Source: Campanula takesimana | Lineage: Eukaryota > Streptophyta > Magnoliopsida > Asterales > Campanulaceae | Assembly: GCA_026119855.1 (NCBI GenBank) | Contig: JAOWBW010002219.1 | Coordinates: 1-64,000, forward strand | DNA: 64,000 bases | Reading direction: 5' to 3' | Shown here: positions 1-12,324 of the stretch, piece by piece | How the letters are laid out: each line of letters starts with the position of its first letter | How positions within the stretch are numbered: position 1 is the stretch's first letter | The notes under the pieces: generated by a model | The model's input: the letters and a program-made list of their open reading frames with translations, nothing else | Told to the model about the DNA's origin: nothing | Databases searched by the model: none | Program-made: the position numbers and the translations under genes

Positions 1-900
1 AAGGAGATGACGCAAAAGAGATGCCCGCTAGATTGAAAACCCGAAAGGGCGGTCTAGGCAGAAAAGGGGTGCGTCTTAAAGGAGGTAGGATACCCCGCTC
101 TACACCCTTATCGAACTGGGGCTTCCCCAACAGAAAGAGGTCGACTATGTGGTTTCCCAGAGAATAGCGAGGCGTCAACAAGGATACACTTAGAAGAAGG
201 GCACCCCTCATCGTCAAACTCGGCACGCGACGACCTATTTGGATTGATTAGAATCATAATTAATTATAAGGCATCTGTATAAGAGCATAACACTTTCGTA
301 AAGTTTTCTCCTCCCCGACACTTTGTTTATAAACCCGCACGCTCAGTCTCCACAAAATTGTAAAAACATCCTCGATCCATCTCCGTGATTCTTGAGTTGA
401 CTCGGTCCTTCACCCTATTTCCTACATAATAGGATACCCTTAGGTCCCAACTACCTGGTTCAAAACCTTAGGTCCCAAGCCTACCCAGTCAGTCTTGCCT
501 AAGTTACACCATAAACTCTCTAGGTCCCGAGCCTACCCGATCGGTCTTACCTAGGTCCCAAACCTACCCGGTGAGTCTTACCTACGTTACATCATAACCT
601 CTTAGCTCGACCTTCCACAAGTTCGTAGCATGACCCCTTCGGCCTCAAACCGGTTCTACCCAAAACTTCAGACCTTAAACTAGTAACCAAACCCAAATCC
701 TTAGGGTGACCCATTAGGTCCCGAACCTACCCGTCCCGAGCCTACCCGATCTCCTAGATCTCAAACCTACCAACACATACTCATCCTTACCTTGTCTAAG
801 CAATGGCTCTCTTATCCTCCTCGTTCCAACCTTTTAGGTCTACTCAGTCTAACCTGTTGAGCGATCCCTGAGATTCCAAGACCATTCGAGTCTACCAAAC
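1..900 (+). repeat. Tat-like Gypsy untranslated sequence, left copy of a 0.9-kb duplication
   Basis: Non-coding stretch with short AGGTCCC / CCTACCCG words and one conserved hairpin (23-59). The same sequence, with only scattered single-base differences by eye, is found at 17243-18144. Both copies end in CAAAC directly before a SIRE-type LTR. The hairpin is shared with the 3' end of the Gypsy element at 41299-41402, so this is best read as the 3' UTR of a Tat-lineage Gypsy element that served as insertion target. No ORF here looks real. Confidence 0.7.
23..59 (+). repeat. Conserved Tat 3'-region hairpin, copy 1
   Basis: GCCCGCTAGATTG... ends in GGTCTAGGC. CTAGA pairs with TCTAG around an inner CCC-GAAA-GGG stem-loop. 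Five further copies lie on the same strand at 16222, 16285, 17265, 41299 and 41366. Its role is unknown; base pairing is kept although stem bases change between copies. Confidence 0.75.
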
Positions 901-2364
901 GTTGGGTATGCCCACACATATCTCAGTTTCAATGTATTAGGATTTATTAGATTTGATTGATCCATCACCTAAGTTTTATTTCATGGACTTTACACCCACA
1001 TGTAAAAAGTATTTATACTTCATTTTTTTAGGTTGTCCATTGTTATAGAATAGCGCTTAGAAATAGGGCAAGAAGTATCAAGTTTCAAGAAAAATCACTC
1101 AGTGAGTTTGAGCCGCGCTTATGCGCCTCCTGCGCCACGCGCCACGCGCCTTCCACCACAGCCGCGCCAGAACGCCATTTAGAACGCGCGCCACAAGGCT
1201 CTCTTCATAAGCCTATTTACGCGCCTCTGCGCCCCTTGTTTTAAGCGCACGCGTCTGTGCGCCTCTTGGCTCAATGCGCCTCTGGCTCAAACGCGCCTCA
1301 AAGTGTTCATTCAAACTCAGTGATTTATGAAGACTCGAAGACTTGAAGAGAATTCAAATTACGCCAATGATCCAACGGTGGTTAAAAGATGCATATGCGC
1401 CCTAATCTGTTGACACGTGTCCATACGGTCACTTTTATGTTGAGTGTCAAAAGACCATAATATATGCATGCTCCAATCAACGAGCGACAGCTCATCTTAT
1501 CCACAAGGATTTCCAACGGCTAGTTTTTGAAGTTCACTATAAATACCCCATCAACTTCAACATTTTTGAAGTTGCTGAGTTTTGCTAAGAATTCAAGAAT
1601 TTCTCTCTCAAAGCATTTGTTGAAGATTTGAAGATTGCCTTCGTTTTTCCAGATTTCTCAAGAATATCTTCATACCTTCATCCTTAGCCCAGATCTTCAA
1701 GACTTACACTTAGTTTCTTGTGCTCTCCATCTCAAAGATCTAAAGAAGCCTTGATACTAAGAACACACACGCACCTCTTTAAGATTAATCATTGAGATTC
1801 ATCTTTAAGAGATACACCGGTTATTGTTTTGGATTTGTTCTTTCATAGTAATAGATCTTGAGTTAGTATATAAGCTCAAACGTTGTAATTTGTAACACTC
1901 ACTCATTATATAAGATCTCGATTAGAAATCCAAGACTAACCATCTTGGTAGAGGACGTAGATCTTTCATTGATCGAGAACCTCTCCAAATAGCTTGTGTT
2001 ATTATCTTGTTATTTCTTTCAAGTTATTATTTTCACTCACTACTTGCTTGTTACTCATTGTAGATTGTTTGAACTGAATTGTGTTGCTGTTTTTGTTTAT
2101 ATCATTTGCCTTAGTTCCTTATTTCACTCATGAGCCCAAAATACTTAGTGTGTGTGTTGCGCTCCCTTTATCACTTTACGCCTACTTTCATTACTAAATT
2201 CCGCTGTGCATTTCACTCACTCACTTAGGCGCATTTCATTACGCTTACTTGATAAAGTGCGCATTTGCAATTGAGTTTTTCAAGGGTACGAAAAGATTTT
2301 TAAAACAGCTATTCACCCCCCCTCTAGCTATTTTTCATACCCTTGTTGCCCTTTGGGACCAACA
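901..2364 (+). repeat. 5' LTR of the SIRE-type element
   Basis: Starts GTTGGGTATG (the leading T of TGTTGG is missing) and ends GGGACCAACA. The complete terminal pair TGTTGG/CCAACA is seen in the solo copy at 18145-19590. The primer binding site follows after two bases. A cluster of TGCGCC words lies at about 1115-1310. Compared with the solo LTR it has scattered substitutions and small indels, for example 13 extra bases near 1407. Confidence 0.9.
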
Positions 2365-2366
2365 AG

Positions 2367-2384
2367 TGGTATCAGAGCAAACAC
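2367..2384 (+). other. Primer binding site (initiator tRNA-Met type)
   Basis: TGGTATCAGAGCAAACACC directly follows the LTR end. TGGTATCAGAGC is the usual Copia priming site, complementary to the 3' end of initiator tRNA-Met. The leader from here to the gag ATG is only about 60 bases. Confidence 0.9.
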
Positions 2385-2438
2385 CTTTATAAAACATTTT
2401 TCGTTTTTCAAGCTTAACAGCTTGGGTGCCGATTCTAA

Positions 2439-4790
2439 ATGGCAAACTCAAAACCTATGGCAACTGCAAACTACACTCACGTTCCGGTCTTTGATGAAGA
2501 TCATTTTGACGTGTGGAAATTCAGCATATTGACTCATCTCAACTCAATCGATGAAAGGCTCCATGACACCGTCGTTTATGGACCTTATATTCCGATGAAG
2601 GCGAATCCAAATCACGCACCAACGCTGCTCAACCTACTGTCCTAAAACCAAGGGAAGAATGGACCGAGAAGAAATTAGAAGAGTTGCAAATGATGGCAAA
2701 GCAAGAAACATTCTTCTAAGCACTCTAAGCACGGCTATGAAACAACAAGTCATGCATTGTGCTACTGCAAATGAGCTATGGGATGCTATTGAAGAGCATA
2801 TTGAAGGAGACACCGTTTGCAAGGAGAACAAGAAATACGAAGTACAGAAGAGATTCAACAATTTCTCTCAACTCCCCGGTGAAAACTTGAGGCAAACTTA
2901 TGAACGCTACTGTGAAATTATCAATCTATGTATTTCACTTGGCATGAAGTTTACCAACAAAGATTTGAATGTAAATTTTCTACAAGCTTTTGGATCAAGA
3001 TATCTACATAAATCTAGCGCTCTTGAAGACGCTGGAACTTTAGATGTTTGGACTTTAAGGAACCTATATGCAAATCTCAAAGTTTACGAACTCAAACTCC
3101 AACGAATCAGCGAAACTGAAGGAAAGTCAAAATCTATGGCTATGATGGCGCACAGAGAAGCTGCGCCTACACCTGCGCCTACTCCTGCGCCTGTACAAGA
3201 TGAGAAAAGCTCCGATCCAAAATTTCTACTTCTGAGCTATTAGACATGGATGATGAAGACTTCGCTTTATTTGTGAAGAAATTTCAAAAGTTCAGAAAAT
3301 CTCAAGAACCCGGCTCAACTAACAAATTTCAAGGATCTCTACCAGCAAAGCTCCTCAAAAGTTTTCAAGGAGAGCAGTGATTCAAAAAGAAAAGAAGATC
3401 TTGTTGTTTAATTGCAGGAAACCCGGACATTTTGCATCAAGCTGCCCGATCCCCAAATTTGAATATATGCAGAAGAAGAGCAGCCATACTCCCAAATTCA
3501 CTCCAAGTTCACTCGTCACAAGGGAATGGGCTGAAGAGAAGCACAGCAAATGAGCACAACACTTGGATTGAACAGACTCACTCGATGAGAGCGATGAGAT
3601 TCGATGATGGACTCGTTTGTTTGATGGAAAATGATGATGAAGTTGATGCTTATGATTCTGATGATGACTTCTCCAAGGATGTTCCCGATATGAATGCCTT
3701 GAATAAACCTATCAAGAAATCTGCAGTTTTCAAGAAGTGAAAAAGAAGAAAGGACCAACCATCAGCGAGCTCGTTGAACAAGGATTTCTCACTCCGGCTC
3801 AAAACGATGGTGGATTGCTATTCTCTCGATGTGATCTCGGAGCAAGGAACAAATTGAGAAAAGGAGCATACATTAGACCACAGGTTGAACCAACTGCTCC
3901 GATCTCCAAAATCAATGATGATGAAGTGATTGCTGAACAAGAAAAATTGTTCAAAAAGGCTGAAAAGGTAATCACTAGATTTGATAGCATGAAGGAAGCT
4001 TTAGCATTATCATGTGATGAAATTTCCCAGCTTAAGACCGAGAAATCTCTACTTAAATCTGAACTCACCCTCCTTAAGGAGCAGATAAAGAGCATGACTC
4101 CTCTACTGTTAAAAACACTTTTCTAACAGAACAGAACTCACTTCTTAAAGTTCAAAACGATGAATTGGTTGCTCAAATCACTGATCTTAAAAAGATTACA
4201 AATGAGTGGTCCAATTCTCGTGTCACTATGGAGATATATTTGAGTCCCAAAAAGTCAGCGGTGATAAAAGTGGCTTGGGATTCTCATCAACTAGTGACAA
4301 CTTTAAATGTGATGTCTGTGCTGAAAGAGAGAGTGAATTTACCAACCAACAAACTCTTGAAATTCCCAAGAAAAACATTCTAATTCAATGGGTAAAGGAC
4401 AAGAAAAAGTCAAGAGACAAACATTCCATTATGTCTACCCAACGAAGCAATTTGGGAAAGCTAATGGGAAAGATATAGCTACAGATGAACCATCTCCTAG
4501 CAAAATCATTCTTGAAAATAGGCACGCTCCTTCTCCAAGTGCTCATTATGCGCCTAAGAGCCACGCGCCTCATCGCCGTGCGCCTCCTAGCCCTATGCGC
4601 CCTCCGAGAAAAAGCGCTCCAAAATTTCAAAAGAAAGATTTTGTTAAGTCGAGTTCATCTGACCCAAAGAAGAATGCCATCCCCCAAAAAGTAAAGAGTT
4701 TTGAAAACTCACGTGATTGGTGGCTTTCATCATTTTGTCCATTTGTGATTGTTCTGGACACAAGGCCGTGGAATGCCTTTTGAGATTCAC
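2439..4790 (+). pseudogene. gag: SIRE gag, frameshifted
   Basis: Encodes the capsid/nucleocapsid protein that packages element RNA. It begins with ATG at 2439; the N-terminal part includes FDVWKFSIL, the conserved Copia gag start. After a frame change near 2641 the capsid (UBN2-type) region runs 2659-3243, with NELWDAIEEH and LRQTYERYCEI. A CCHC zinc knuckle (GHFASSC, 3408-3450) has lost one base between its first cysteines; a second knuckle (SGHKAVEC) is at about 4755-4785. Between them lies a predicted coiled coil (about 3925-4100) and an Ala-Pro-rich stretch coded by GCGCC words (3160-3195 and 4545-4610). Several frame changes make it non-functional as it stands. Confidence 0.85.
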
Positions 4791-4916
4791 TCCCAATGCC
4801 AAAGACGTAAAAATCCTAAGGTCAAGCAAGAGTGGTTGTCAAAAGTTGCTAACCCTAGGACCTAAAAGGATAAAGGGGACCTGCTTAAATGTCTATATAT
4901 TCAGGTTCTTTGTTTC

Positions 4917-5287
4917 ATGGCTGGATCTTCAAAAGCTAGAAATTACGAATGGATTCTCGATAGTGGGTGTTCAAGACACATGACTGGAGATGAATCCTTA
5001 TTAGAAGACGTCCATGAAGAAAGAGGTCCCCCTCCGTAACATTTGGCGATAATAACAAAGGTCAAGTTGTAGCATATGAAAGCTCAAGAAAGACAAAGGT
5101 GCATTGAAAGAGTCTCACTCGTGGAAGGGCTCAAGCACAACTTATTATCCATATCTCAATTCTGCGACAAAGGATTAGAATGCCATTTCACTTCAACGCA
5201 ATGTCTTATCAAGAATGGCAAAACTGGAGCTATCTTACTCACGGGATATCGTAAGACAAATATTTATATTATGATTTCCATAGTATG
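4917..5287 (+). pseudogene. pol: SIRE pol: aspartic protease region
   Basis: The catalytic motif ILDSGCSRHMTG lies at about 4951-4986, with DSG as the aspartic protease active site. The downstream text (VEGLKHNLLSISQFC, about 5115-5165) is the usual sequence before the GAG-pre-integrase domain. The enzyme would cut the Gag-Pol polyprotein inside the particle. The reading frame breaks at least once between 4986 and 5076. Confidence 0.85.
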
Positions 5288-6168
5288 AACTCTAGTACTA
5301 ATCTTTGTTTTGTAGCAAAAAGTGTGAACGAAAATAGTTGGCTGTGGCACAAGCGGTTAAGTCACTTGAACTTCAAGTATCTATCTAAACTCAGCAGGAA
5401 TAATCTTGTCAAAGGACTTCCCAAAGTTGCTGACCATCATGATAAAAAGTGCGCCGCATGTCAACTTGGCAAACAACCGAAGCAGTCATTTTCAAGCAAG
5501 TCAATCCTTCAACTACAAGATGTTTGCAACTGCTTCACATTGATCTATTTGGACCAGTTTCCACCGCAAGCATTCGAAGAAACAAGTATACTCTAGTTGT
5601 GGTGGATGATTATTCAAGATATACATGGGTAGAGATGATGTTTACAAAAGATGATTGTTATGATATTCTCACTACCTTATTTCGACTGCTCCAAACCCAA
5701 AAAGAAGATGACATTGTTAGTGTTCGATCCGACAATGGAACAGAATTCAAGAACAACGGTGTTGCTCGATATTGTGAAGATCATGGGATAGATCACAACT
5801 TTTCAACCGCCGGAGTCCCTCAACAAAATGGCGTTGTTGAACGAAAGAATAGAACGTTGATTGAAGCGGGAAAGACGATGATAGCTGAAGCTAAATTGCC
5901 TAAGTACTTTTGGGAAGAAGCTATCAACACCGCATGTTTTACTCAAAATCGTTCCCTCATCAACAAACTTCACAACAAGACTCCGTATGAACTTGGCGTG
6001 GTAGAACTCCCAACATTGCATTCTTCAAGATCTTTGGTTGCAAATGTTATATCCTCTACAACGGAAACGAACATAGAGGTAAATTCGATGCCAAAGCCGA
6101 CGAAGGTATTTTTGTTGGGTATGCCAAACACTCTAAAGCTTTTCGAGTTTTTAATAGAACTACATTAG
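5288..6168 (+). pseudogene. pol: SIRE pol: GAG-pre-integrase and integrase
   Basis: The HHCC zinc-binding part is visible as WLWHKRLSHLNF followed by KKCAACQLGK (5338-5475). The integrase core has its DDE triad in context: HIDLFGP (about 5540), VRSDNGTEF (about 5725) and QQNGVVERKN (about 5825). The frame shifts near 5520, so the zinc domain and the core are in different frames. Integrase would insert the cDNA into the genome. The C-terminal part after NKTPYELG (about 5995) is degraded. Confidence 0.88.
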
Positions 6169-6714
6169 TGATAGTTGAATCTGTACATGTTACATTTGAT
6201 GAACATTCTCTCCTTGAGCCACATTTGGCTCCAAATGTCGCTGATGATTCTATTGAGCTAAATGATACAGGTGCTCCTATTTATGTTGCGCCCACTCAAG
6301 ATCAGAATCTATCAACACAAGGAAATCCATCCACATCAAATGCGCCTAATTCAATGTATAATGCGCCTGGTGAATCATCTATTGCGCCTCACTCAAATGA
6401 TGCGCCTCATGATTCCTCTCACGCGCCTATTTCTACTGCTGGCATCTGGTGTAAACCCAAATTTCAATTCTGAGCCAGTTCAACCCCCAAATTTCAATGA
6501 CTTGAATCTGGTGAAGATATACAAATTGAAGACCTTCAAGTTTCTACGACTCAACCTAACTTACCTCCTGAAATTCGTGAAGTTAGAGGTCACCCAATTG
6601 CTAATATCATCGGTGATCTACAGTTGGTGTTCGTACAAGGAGAGCTACAAACTTTGATGCTTACACTGCTTTTATCTCTCAAATTGAACCAAGAAGGCTG
6701 ATGAAGCGCTCCAA
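6169..6714 (+). pseudogene. SIRE pol: integrase-RT linker
   Basis: Corresponds to the variable linker between integrase and RT. At 6270-6440 GCGCC words recur about every 15-25 bases and would be read as Ala-Pro. No catalytic motif is expected here. Frame changes near 6473 and 6650. Confidence 0.65.
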
Positions 6715-8184
6715 GATCCCAATTGGGTTATTGCAATGCAAGAAGAACTCAATCAATTTGAACGATGTAAGGTTTGGACTCTTGTTCCAAGACCAAATGA
6801 TCATGGAGTGATTGGTACGAAATGGGTGTTCAGGAACAGATGGACGAGAATGGAACCATCACGAGAAACAAAGCAAGATTGGTTGCACAAGGCTATAGGC
6901 AAGAAGAAGGAATCGACTACGATGAAACTTTTGCGCCCGTAGCAAGACTTGAAGCTATCAGATTATTTCTAGCTTACGCCGCTCACAAGAACTTCAAGTT
7001 ATATCAAATGGATGTGAAGAGCGCGTTTCTAAATGGTGAACTCCAAGAACAAGTCTATGTTGCTCAACCACCTGGGTTTGAAGATTCACAATTTCCAAAT
7101 CATGTGTACAACTCCAGAAAGCTTTGTATGGACTCAAACAAGCACCAAGAGCATGGTATGATACACTATCCAAGTTTCTCATCGAAAAAGGCTTCACTCG
7201 CGGTAAAATCGATACAACTCTTTTCATTGCCAAACATAATGGTCATAAATTACTTGTTCAAATTTATGTTGATGATATTATATTTGGTTCAACTAATGAA
7301 TTGTTGTGCAAGCGTTTTGAGAAACTAATGAAGAGCAAGTTTGAAATGAGCATGATGGGAGAACTCACATTCTTCCTCGGGCTTCAAATCAAGCAAATGA
7401 GTGAAGGCATTTTTATCAACCAATCCAAATACACAAAGGACTTAATCAAGAAGTTTGGACTTGAGAACGCTAAATCATACGATACTCCAATGGCCACCGG
7501 CAACAAACTCGACAAAGATCTAAAAGGTAAACGTATTGATCAAACGCTCTATCGAGGTATGATTGGCTCACTCCTTTATCTTACTGCTAGTAGGCCCGAT
7601 ATTATGTTTAGTGTTTGTGTTTGTGCTCGTTATCAATCCGACCCTAGAGAAGCACACTTAATTGCTGTGAAACGTATTATAAGATATCTCTCTGGCACTG
7701 TTAACCTTGGACTTTGGTACACCAAAGATTCGAACTTTAAACTTGTAGGTTATTCAGATGCGGATTATACAGCATGCACAATTGATAGGAAAAGCACAAG
7801 TGGCACTTGTCATTTCCTCGGATATAGACTTGTGTCATGGGCGAGTAAGAAACAAGCTTCAGTATATGTCTCAACAACCGAAGCCGAATATATCGCTGCG
7901 GGAAGTTGTTGTTGTCAATACTCTGGATGAAGCAGCAATTGGTGGACTATGATATCATCGAAGAAAATTGTCCCATCTACTGCGACAATACATCAACCAT
8001 TGCGGTTTCTGAAAATCCCGTCATGCACTCAAAGACCAAGCACATCGACATCAAATATCACTTCCTCAAAGACCACGTGGAGAAAGGCAATATTCATTTG
8101 GAACACGTGGGAACCGACTATCAAATCGCCGACATTCTAACGAAAGCACTTGACGCGAAACGGTTCATGTTTTTGAGAGAGTGA
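6715..8184 (+). pseudogene. pol: SIRE pol: reverse transcriptase and RNase H
   Basis: RT starts with WVIAMQEELNQFER and continues through KARLVAQGYRQEEGIDY, the conserved block FKLYQMDVKSAFLNGEL (about 6990-7040), YGLKQAPRAWYD (7127-7160) and the catalytic YVDDIIFGS (about 7265-7290). RNase H follows with GYSDADY (about 7748) and STTEAEYIA (about 7870), ending in IADILTKAL before a TGA at 8182. Frame changes lie near 6820, 7110 and 7920. It would copy element RNA into cDNA. All canonical motifs are present, so decay is fairly recent. Confidence 0.9.
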
Positions 8185-9072
8185 AATGGGTATGCTAGAA
8201 CTCAACTAAATTCAATATAGTTTTGTCAATACTAATGATTTTATGTTGTGTTGAGTTATGAGTATTTTAGGTACAAATGATTAAATCAATTTCTCAAAGT
8301 TTCAAGGAAACTATGCGCCATCTATGCGCCTCGCAAACTGCGCGCCCATCTCTAATTTTCTGCGCGCACAAATAAATGCGCGCCTATCAATCCACGCGCT
8401 TCAAACACTTATGCGCCCCTTCATGCGCGCATTAACTATTGCGGCTCAATCAATTCTCAAATTTAATTTCAATGATTGAACGTATTAAATACACAAGTAC
8501 CAGGTATGTTCATTCTGTTCATTTATTATAGGAATCTATGTCTTTTGACATTCCTTTAATTGTTCAAGGGTACTTGTGCAATTAAATTTTTCCCTCGTTT
8601 TACGCTTTTCGAAAAATTTTATTTTCTGAGATATATTTCTTGCACCCCAAACTTACACCAAAATAGATGTTTTTGTGTTTGTGCAAAAATTAGTCAAAAT
8701 TGCTCATACACTTAAAGGGAAAGTGGAGCAGTTTTTCAAAAACCTAATGTCACATCATGACACTTTGTGTCATTCAGCATTTAATGCACCTCAAATCTCA
8801 AATCCCTCATAAATGCACCTATCATGATGAGCCGCCTTTTCAAATCCTCATTAATGCCATTTTTTCATCTTTCAATTTTTTTAAATTTTTTGACTGTATT
8901 TTTGCTTTATCAGTGCAAGTTTTTAAACCTAAACCTATAAAAACATCATCACCTTCCTCCCTCCTACAACTTCCCGTTTCTCTCTTCCTGTCTCACTCTC
9001 TCCCCGACTCTCTCTCTATCTCTCCATCTTCTCCATTTTTTTTCTTCATTTTCTTCATATATATATAAGTTT
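8185..9072 (+). other. SIRE spacer between pol and the third ORF
   Basis: AT-rich non-coding stretch. At 8310-8440 it carries a cluster of TGCGCC / CGCGCC words. A pyrimidine-rich segment at about 8955-9050 lies just before the ATG of the third ORF and may be its 5' leader. No promoter could be identified with confidence. Confidence 0.5.
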
Positions 9073-9114
9073 ATGGGTCCTAAGAAAGCATCAACATCTA
9101 CCCAAGACGATATG

Positions 9115-10046
9115 GTATGAATTCTCAACCCTTAATCTCCTTACATTTCTGAATTTGTTTTCGTCATTTTCAGTGATTTTTCGTTTTTTTTCTTTTTTTT
9201 CAAAACCCGGATTCATTTTCCTTTGATTTCTCTTGTTTCGATGATCCGTTTTCTATATCGTTTGTTGGGTTGTGTTCTATTCTTGATTTCGAATCTTTTA
9301 AAACCAACATTTCAACGATCAATGCTCTGTTTGTTACATATCTGGATTTTTGTTTTCAAAATATTTCAAAATTTTCGGTCATTCTTTTGATCATTGTTCT
9401 TTCATTATTGATTTGTTCATATTTTTGTTTACATATTTAGATTCCTTGTTGTCATGTGGTCATTTTGATATATTATTTGTCTAGTTTGGTGAAGTTTCAT
9501 GATTTTCGTGTTCTTGGTGTTCTTCGAGCATTCAAGGTCGTTCTTCGTGTTCTTCGTCATTTTTGCTTGTTTTGGTCTCTACAAATTTTCTACCTTGTTT
9601 TCGAAAATTTGAATTTTTTGATTTTCATTTCTTTCATTTGAATGATTGTTGCTTGTTTTTTTTTACTAAGTTAAAATTCTCACGATATGCGCCTATATAC
9701 CTCTTTATGCGCCTATTCTTTTATGCGCCTGAATGCTTTCTGCGCCTCTACTTGTATATGCGCTTAAATCATTCTGCGCCTAAAACCTTATGCGCCTAAC
9801 TTCGTACTTCGTCAAATTTCGTTGTTCTATTTTTCCTTAATATTCACATAGAACCATATTATGCGCCTTGTAACTCTATGCGCCTTTAATATTTTATGCG
9901 CCTAATTCAATCATGCGCCTTGATTCTCTATACTTTGTGCGCCTGTTTTAATTATGCGCCTATCTATTTCATGCGCCTATGTTACTTTGATCATTTTATG
10001 TTTCTATGCGCCTATGTCATTTCTAATATCACTCATTTTTTTTCAG
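9115..10046 (+). other. Candidate intron of the SIRE third ORF
   Basis: GT...AG bounded (GTATGA donor, TTTTTTTCAG acceptor), T-rich throughout, and it joins two segments in the same phase. At 9687-10015 it carries about 15 copies of TGCGCCT. Splicing is inferred from sequence only. Confidence 0.6.
9687..10015 (+). repeat. Interspersed TGCGCCT array inside the SIRE intron
   Basis: About 15 copies of (A/C)TGCGCCT in 330 bases, spaced irregularly by 10-70 bases of AT-rich sequence. This is not a tandem repeat: the spacers differ while the word stays nearly exact. One variant reads TGCGCTT (about 9758). Confidence 0.85.
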
Positions 10047-12324
10047 GACCTTGCAAATTTCAAATTAGAAGAATCTCTTGATCTATTAGAGCTCTCTGGT
10101 GAAGTGATGGGAAGAGAAATAATTGAAACCCTGCGCATTGCTGGTCTGCTCCCCTTATTCACCATGGACCAAGATTTCTATTCTGCGCTCCTCGTGGATG
10201 AGTTCTTTTCCACTGCTGTTCTAGTGGAAATTGATGTAAATGGGCGCACTCACTACCGGATTGAGGCGCGCGTTCAAAATGTTGACGTCCATATTTCTTC
10301 ATCTGTGATTCGACACTTGCTCGGTTTTCCATCTACCGGTGAAGATCGCATTATTGGGCGCCCGATGACTTACTCTATTGATGATCAGAACAAGATGGCT
10401 GCCTCACTTTTAAATATTCCCACGCTTCAAAACAATATCAAAACACTGAAATTCGAGATGGTGGAGAACTCTTGACTCACATCGCGCACTTGGTGGGAAC
10501 TTCAATTGTGTTCAAAACAGGAAACGTGAACCGATTCACGGTTGAACAATGGGAATACACAGCTGCCATCATGGCCAAGGAGAAGCTTCACTGGCCTCAC
10601 ATTCTGTTCAAGACTCTGCGTGAGAAAATTGATAAATTTGTGAAGAACAAAAGTGATGGAAAGACCCGATTCCGCTCACACTGCCTTCTTCTCACAAAAC
10701 TTTTTCTAACTTACCCTGAGTTAGTTAAGTTTTTGAATGAGAATCCTGAATACAAAATAAACGATGTTCCAATGTTTGGTAAAGCCAATTTGGACCTCAA
10801 GAAGCGCAGGAAGAAGCCCACAAAGCGCGCAAAAGGAATTCAAATCAAGGCTGTTGAAGGCTTAGTGGATGAAGACACAGAGTCCGATGATGCGCCAGTA
10901 CTTAAAAGCGCACCTTTGATAAAAAGCGCAGTGAAGGCAAGCGCTAGACAAGACGCTGATCCCTTGCCAGGCGCAGAGAAGAGCAAAGGAAAAAGAGTGG
11001 TTGATGACCCTCCTCGTGCGCCTATCAAACGTACCAGATTTGAATCTGATGAAGAACGAGATCTGAGGCTAGCGCAGGAAGCCAGCAGGCTTGAGGCTCA
11101 AAGAAAAAGAGATGAAGATTTTCTGGCCAAACAAGCTGCTGAGTCTGAAAAGTTAGAGCGCATGAAAGGCGCCGGATCAAGTGCAGATATTGAGAAAGGG
11201 CCTTCTGTTTCCGCGCCTACCCAGCGCGCTCCTTCTCAACGCGCCCCCACTCCTCGTGCGCCCTCATTCAAATTTCAACCGACCAAAGTGTCAAGGGTAC
11301 AACTCCTCTCTGATTTCTTCGGAGATGACATTTCAGACATAGAGGAACCTGTTCAGGGGGAGCAAGAAACCATCCCTCAGCGCACTCCTTCTCCTGTTGC
11401 GCCTCCACCTGGACCTGATCAGATCACAACAGCAACTATTGATGTTGAAACAGTTGTTGTTGAAACTGTTGATGTGGAAACTGAAGATGAATTTGAGTCT
11501 CCTACTCATTCACCTTCTCTTGCGCCTCCATCTCCTTCTGCGCCCCTTCAAGATTCTGCGCCCCTTCAAGATGATGCGCCACTCTCTTCCCCTGCGCCTC
11601 CTCCGTCTGCTCCTGATTTGAGCGAGGTACTTTCCATTCTTCATTCTTTACAGCAGGGGCAAGCCAATTTAGAGCAAGGACAGACGCATATAAAGTCTCA
11701 ATTTGAGCTTCTTACTTCCTTACTCACTGATCAATCTGAAGAGATCGCTGCCATTAAGGGGGAGATGAAATCTCTCAAGGACAAACTTTCTGCTCCTTCT
11801 CCTCCTCAGGCACAGACTCAGGTTCAAGCTCATACTGATCAGGCGCAAACCTCCGCTTCTGCGCCTACTTTCATACCTCAGTCTGCTGCGTCTCAATCCA
11901 ACATGAATGTGCTTGTATCTAAGTTGGATGTCTTGAAAGAATTGGTCGTCACTCATTTCACTGCTGCTCACTCAAGCTCTGACAGACGCGCCGAACATAT
12001 TTCTTCCGATATTATCACGGCTCAAAATGCCATTGAAGCTCACATTCAAATTTGGAAGAAAATATTTCTCAACAGCAGCAAATCACTCAGCGTTCCATTG
12101 ATGAATACCAAAACATCAATGTGAATCACTTGAGTTACATTAGAGACGGTATCACTGCCACTCACTCCAGTGTCACTGACACTCAAGGGTTAGCGAACCG
12201 TAGTCATCAGCTCGCAAAGCAAATTCAGCGTTCTGTTTCAGAGATTGTTGAAGGTTTGAAGGAAGATGATGCGCCTCCCAACCCTTAGCTTCTATTATTT
12301 TTGTTTGTAAGCTTTTAGAACCTT

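Larger units (their letters stand above)
9073..12288 (+). pseudogene. SIRE third ORF (envelope-like position), two exons, frameshifted
   Basis: Exon 1 (9073-9114) reads from ATG for 14 codons (MGPKKASTSTQDDM) and ends at a GTATGA donor. A pyrimidine-rich TTTTTTTCAG acceptor ends at 10046, and exon 2 continues in the same phase with DLANFKLEES. The N-terminal globular part (about 10047-10720; DVHISSSVIRHLLGFP) resembles the plant retrotransposon domain found in ORFs behind pol in SIRE-like and related elements. The rest is low-complexity, charged and Ala-Pro-rich, with a helical stretch near the end (about 11620-12260). Frame changes near 10470 and 12050 break it; undamaged it would be close to 780 residues. 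I see no clear signal peptide or transmembrane segment, so an envelope role is not supported by this copy. Confidence 0.7.

Noticed and set aside
2367..2384. tRNA gene at the priming sites
   Set aside because: Only the 12-18 bases complementary to the tRNA 3' end are present; no cloverleaf.
4385..4630. Arg-rich minus-strand ORF
   Set aside because: Reverse complement of the GCGCC-rich part of SIRE gag.
11720..11971. Minus-strand ORF inside the SIRE third ORF
   Set aside because: Shadow of the plus-strand coding frame, Arg/Ser-rich because of its base composition.
9073..12288. Functional envelope gene of an infectious element
   Set aside because: No clear signal peptide, transmembrane segment or cleavage site visible, and two frameshifts; only the position resembles env.
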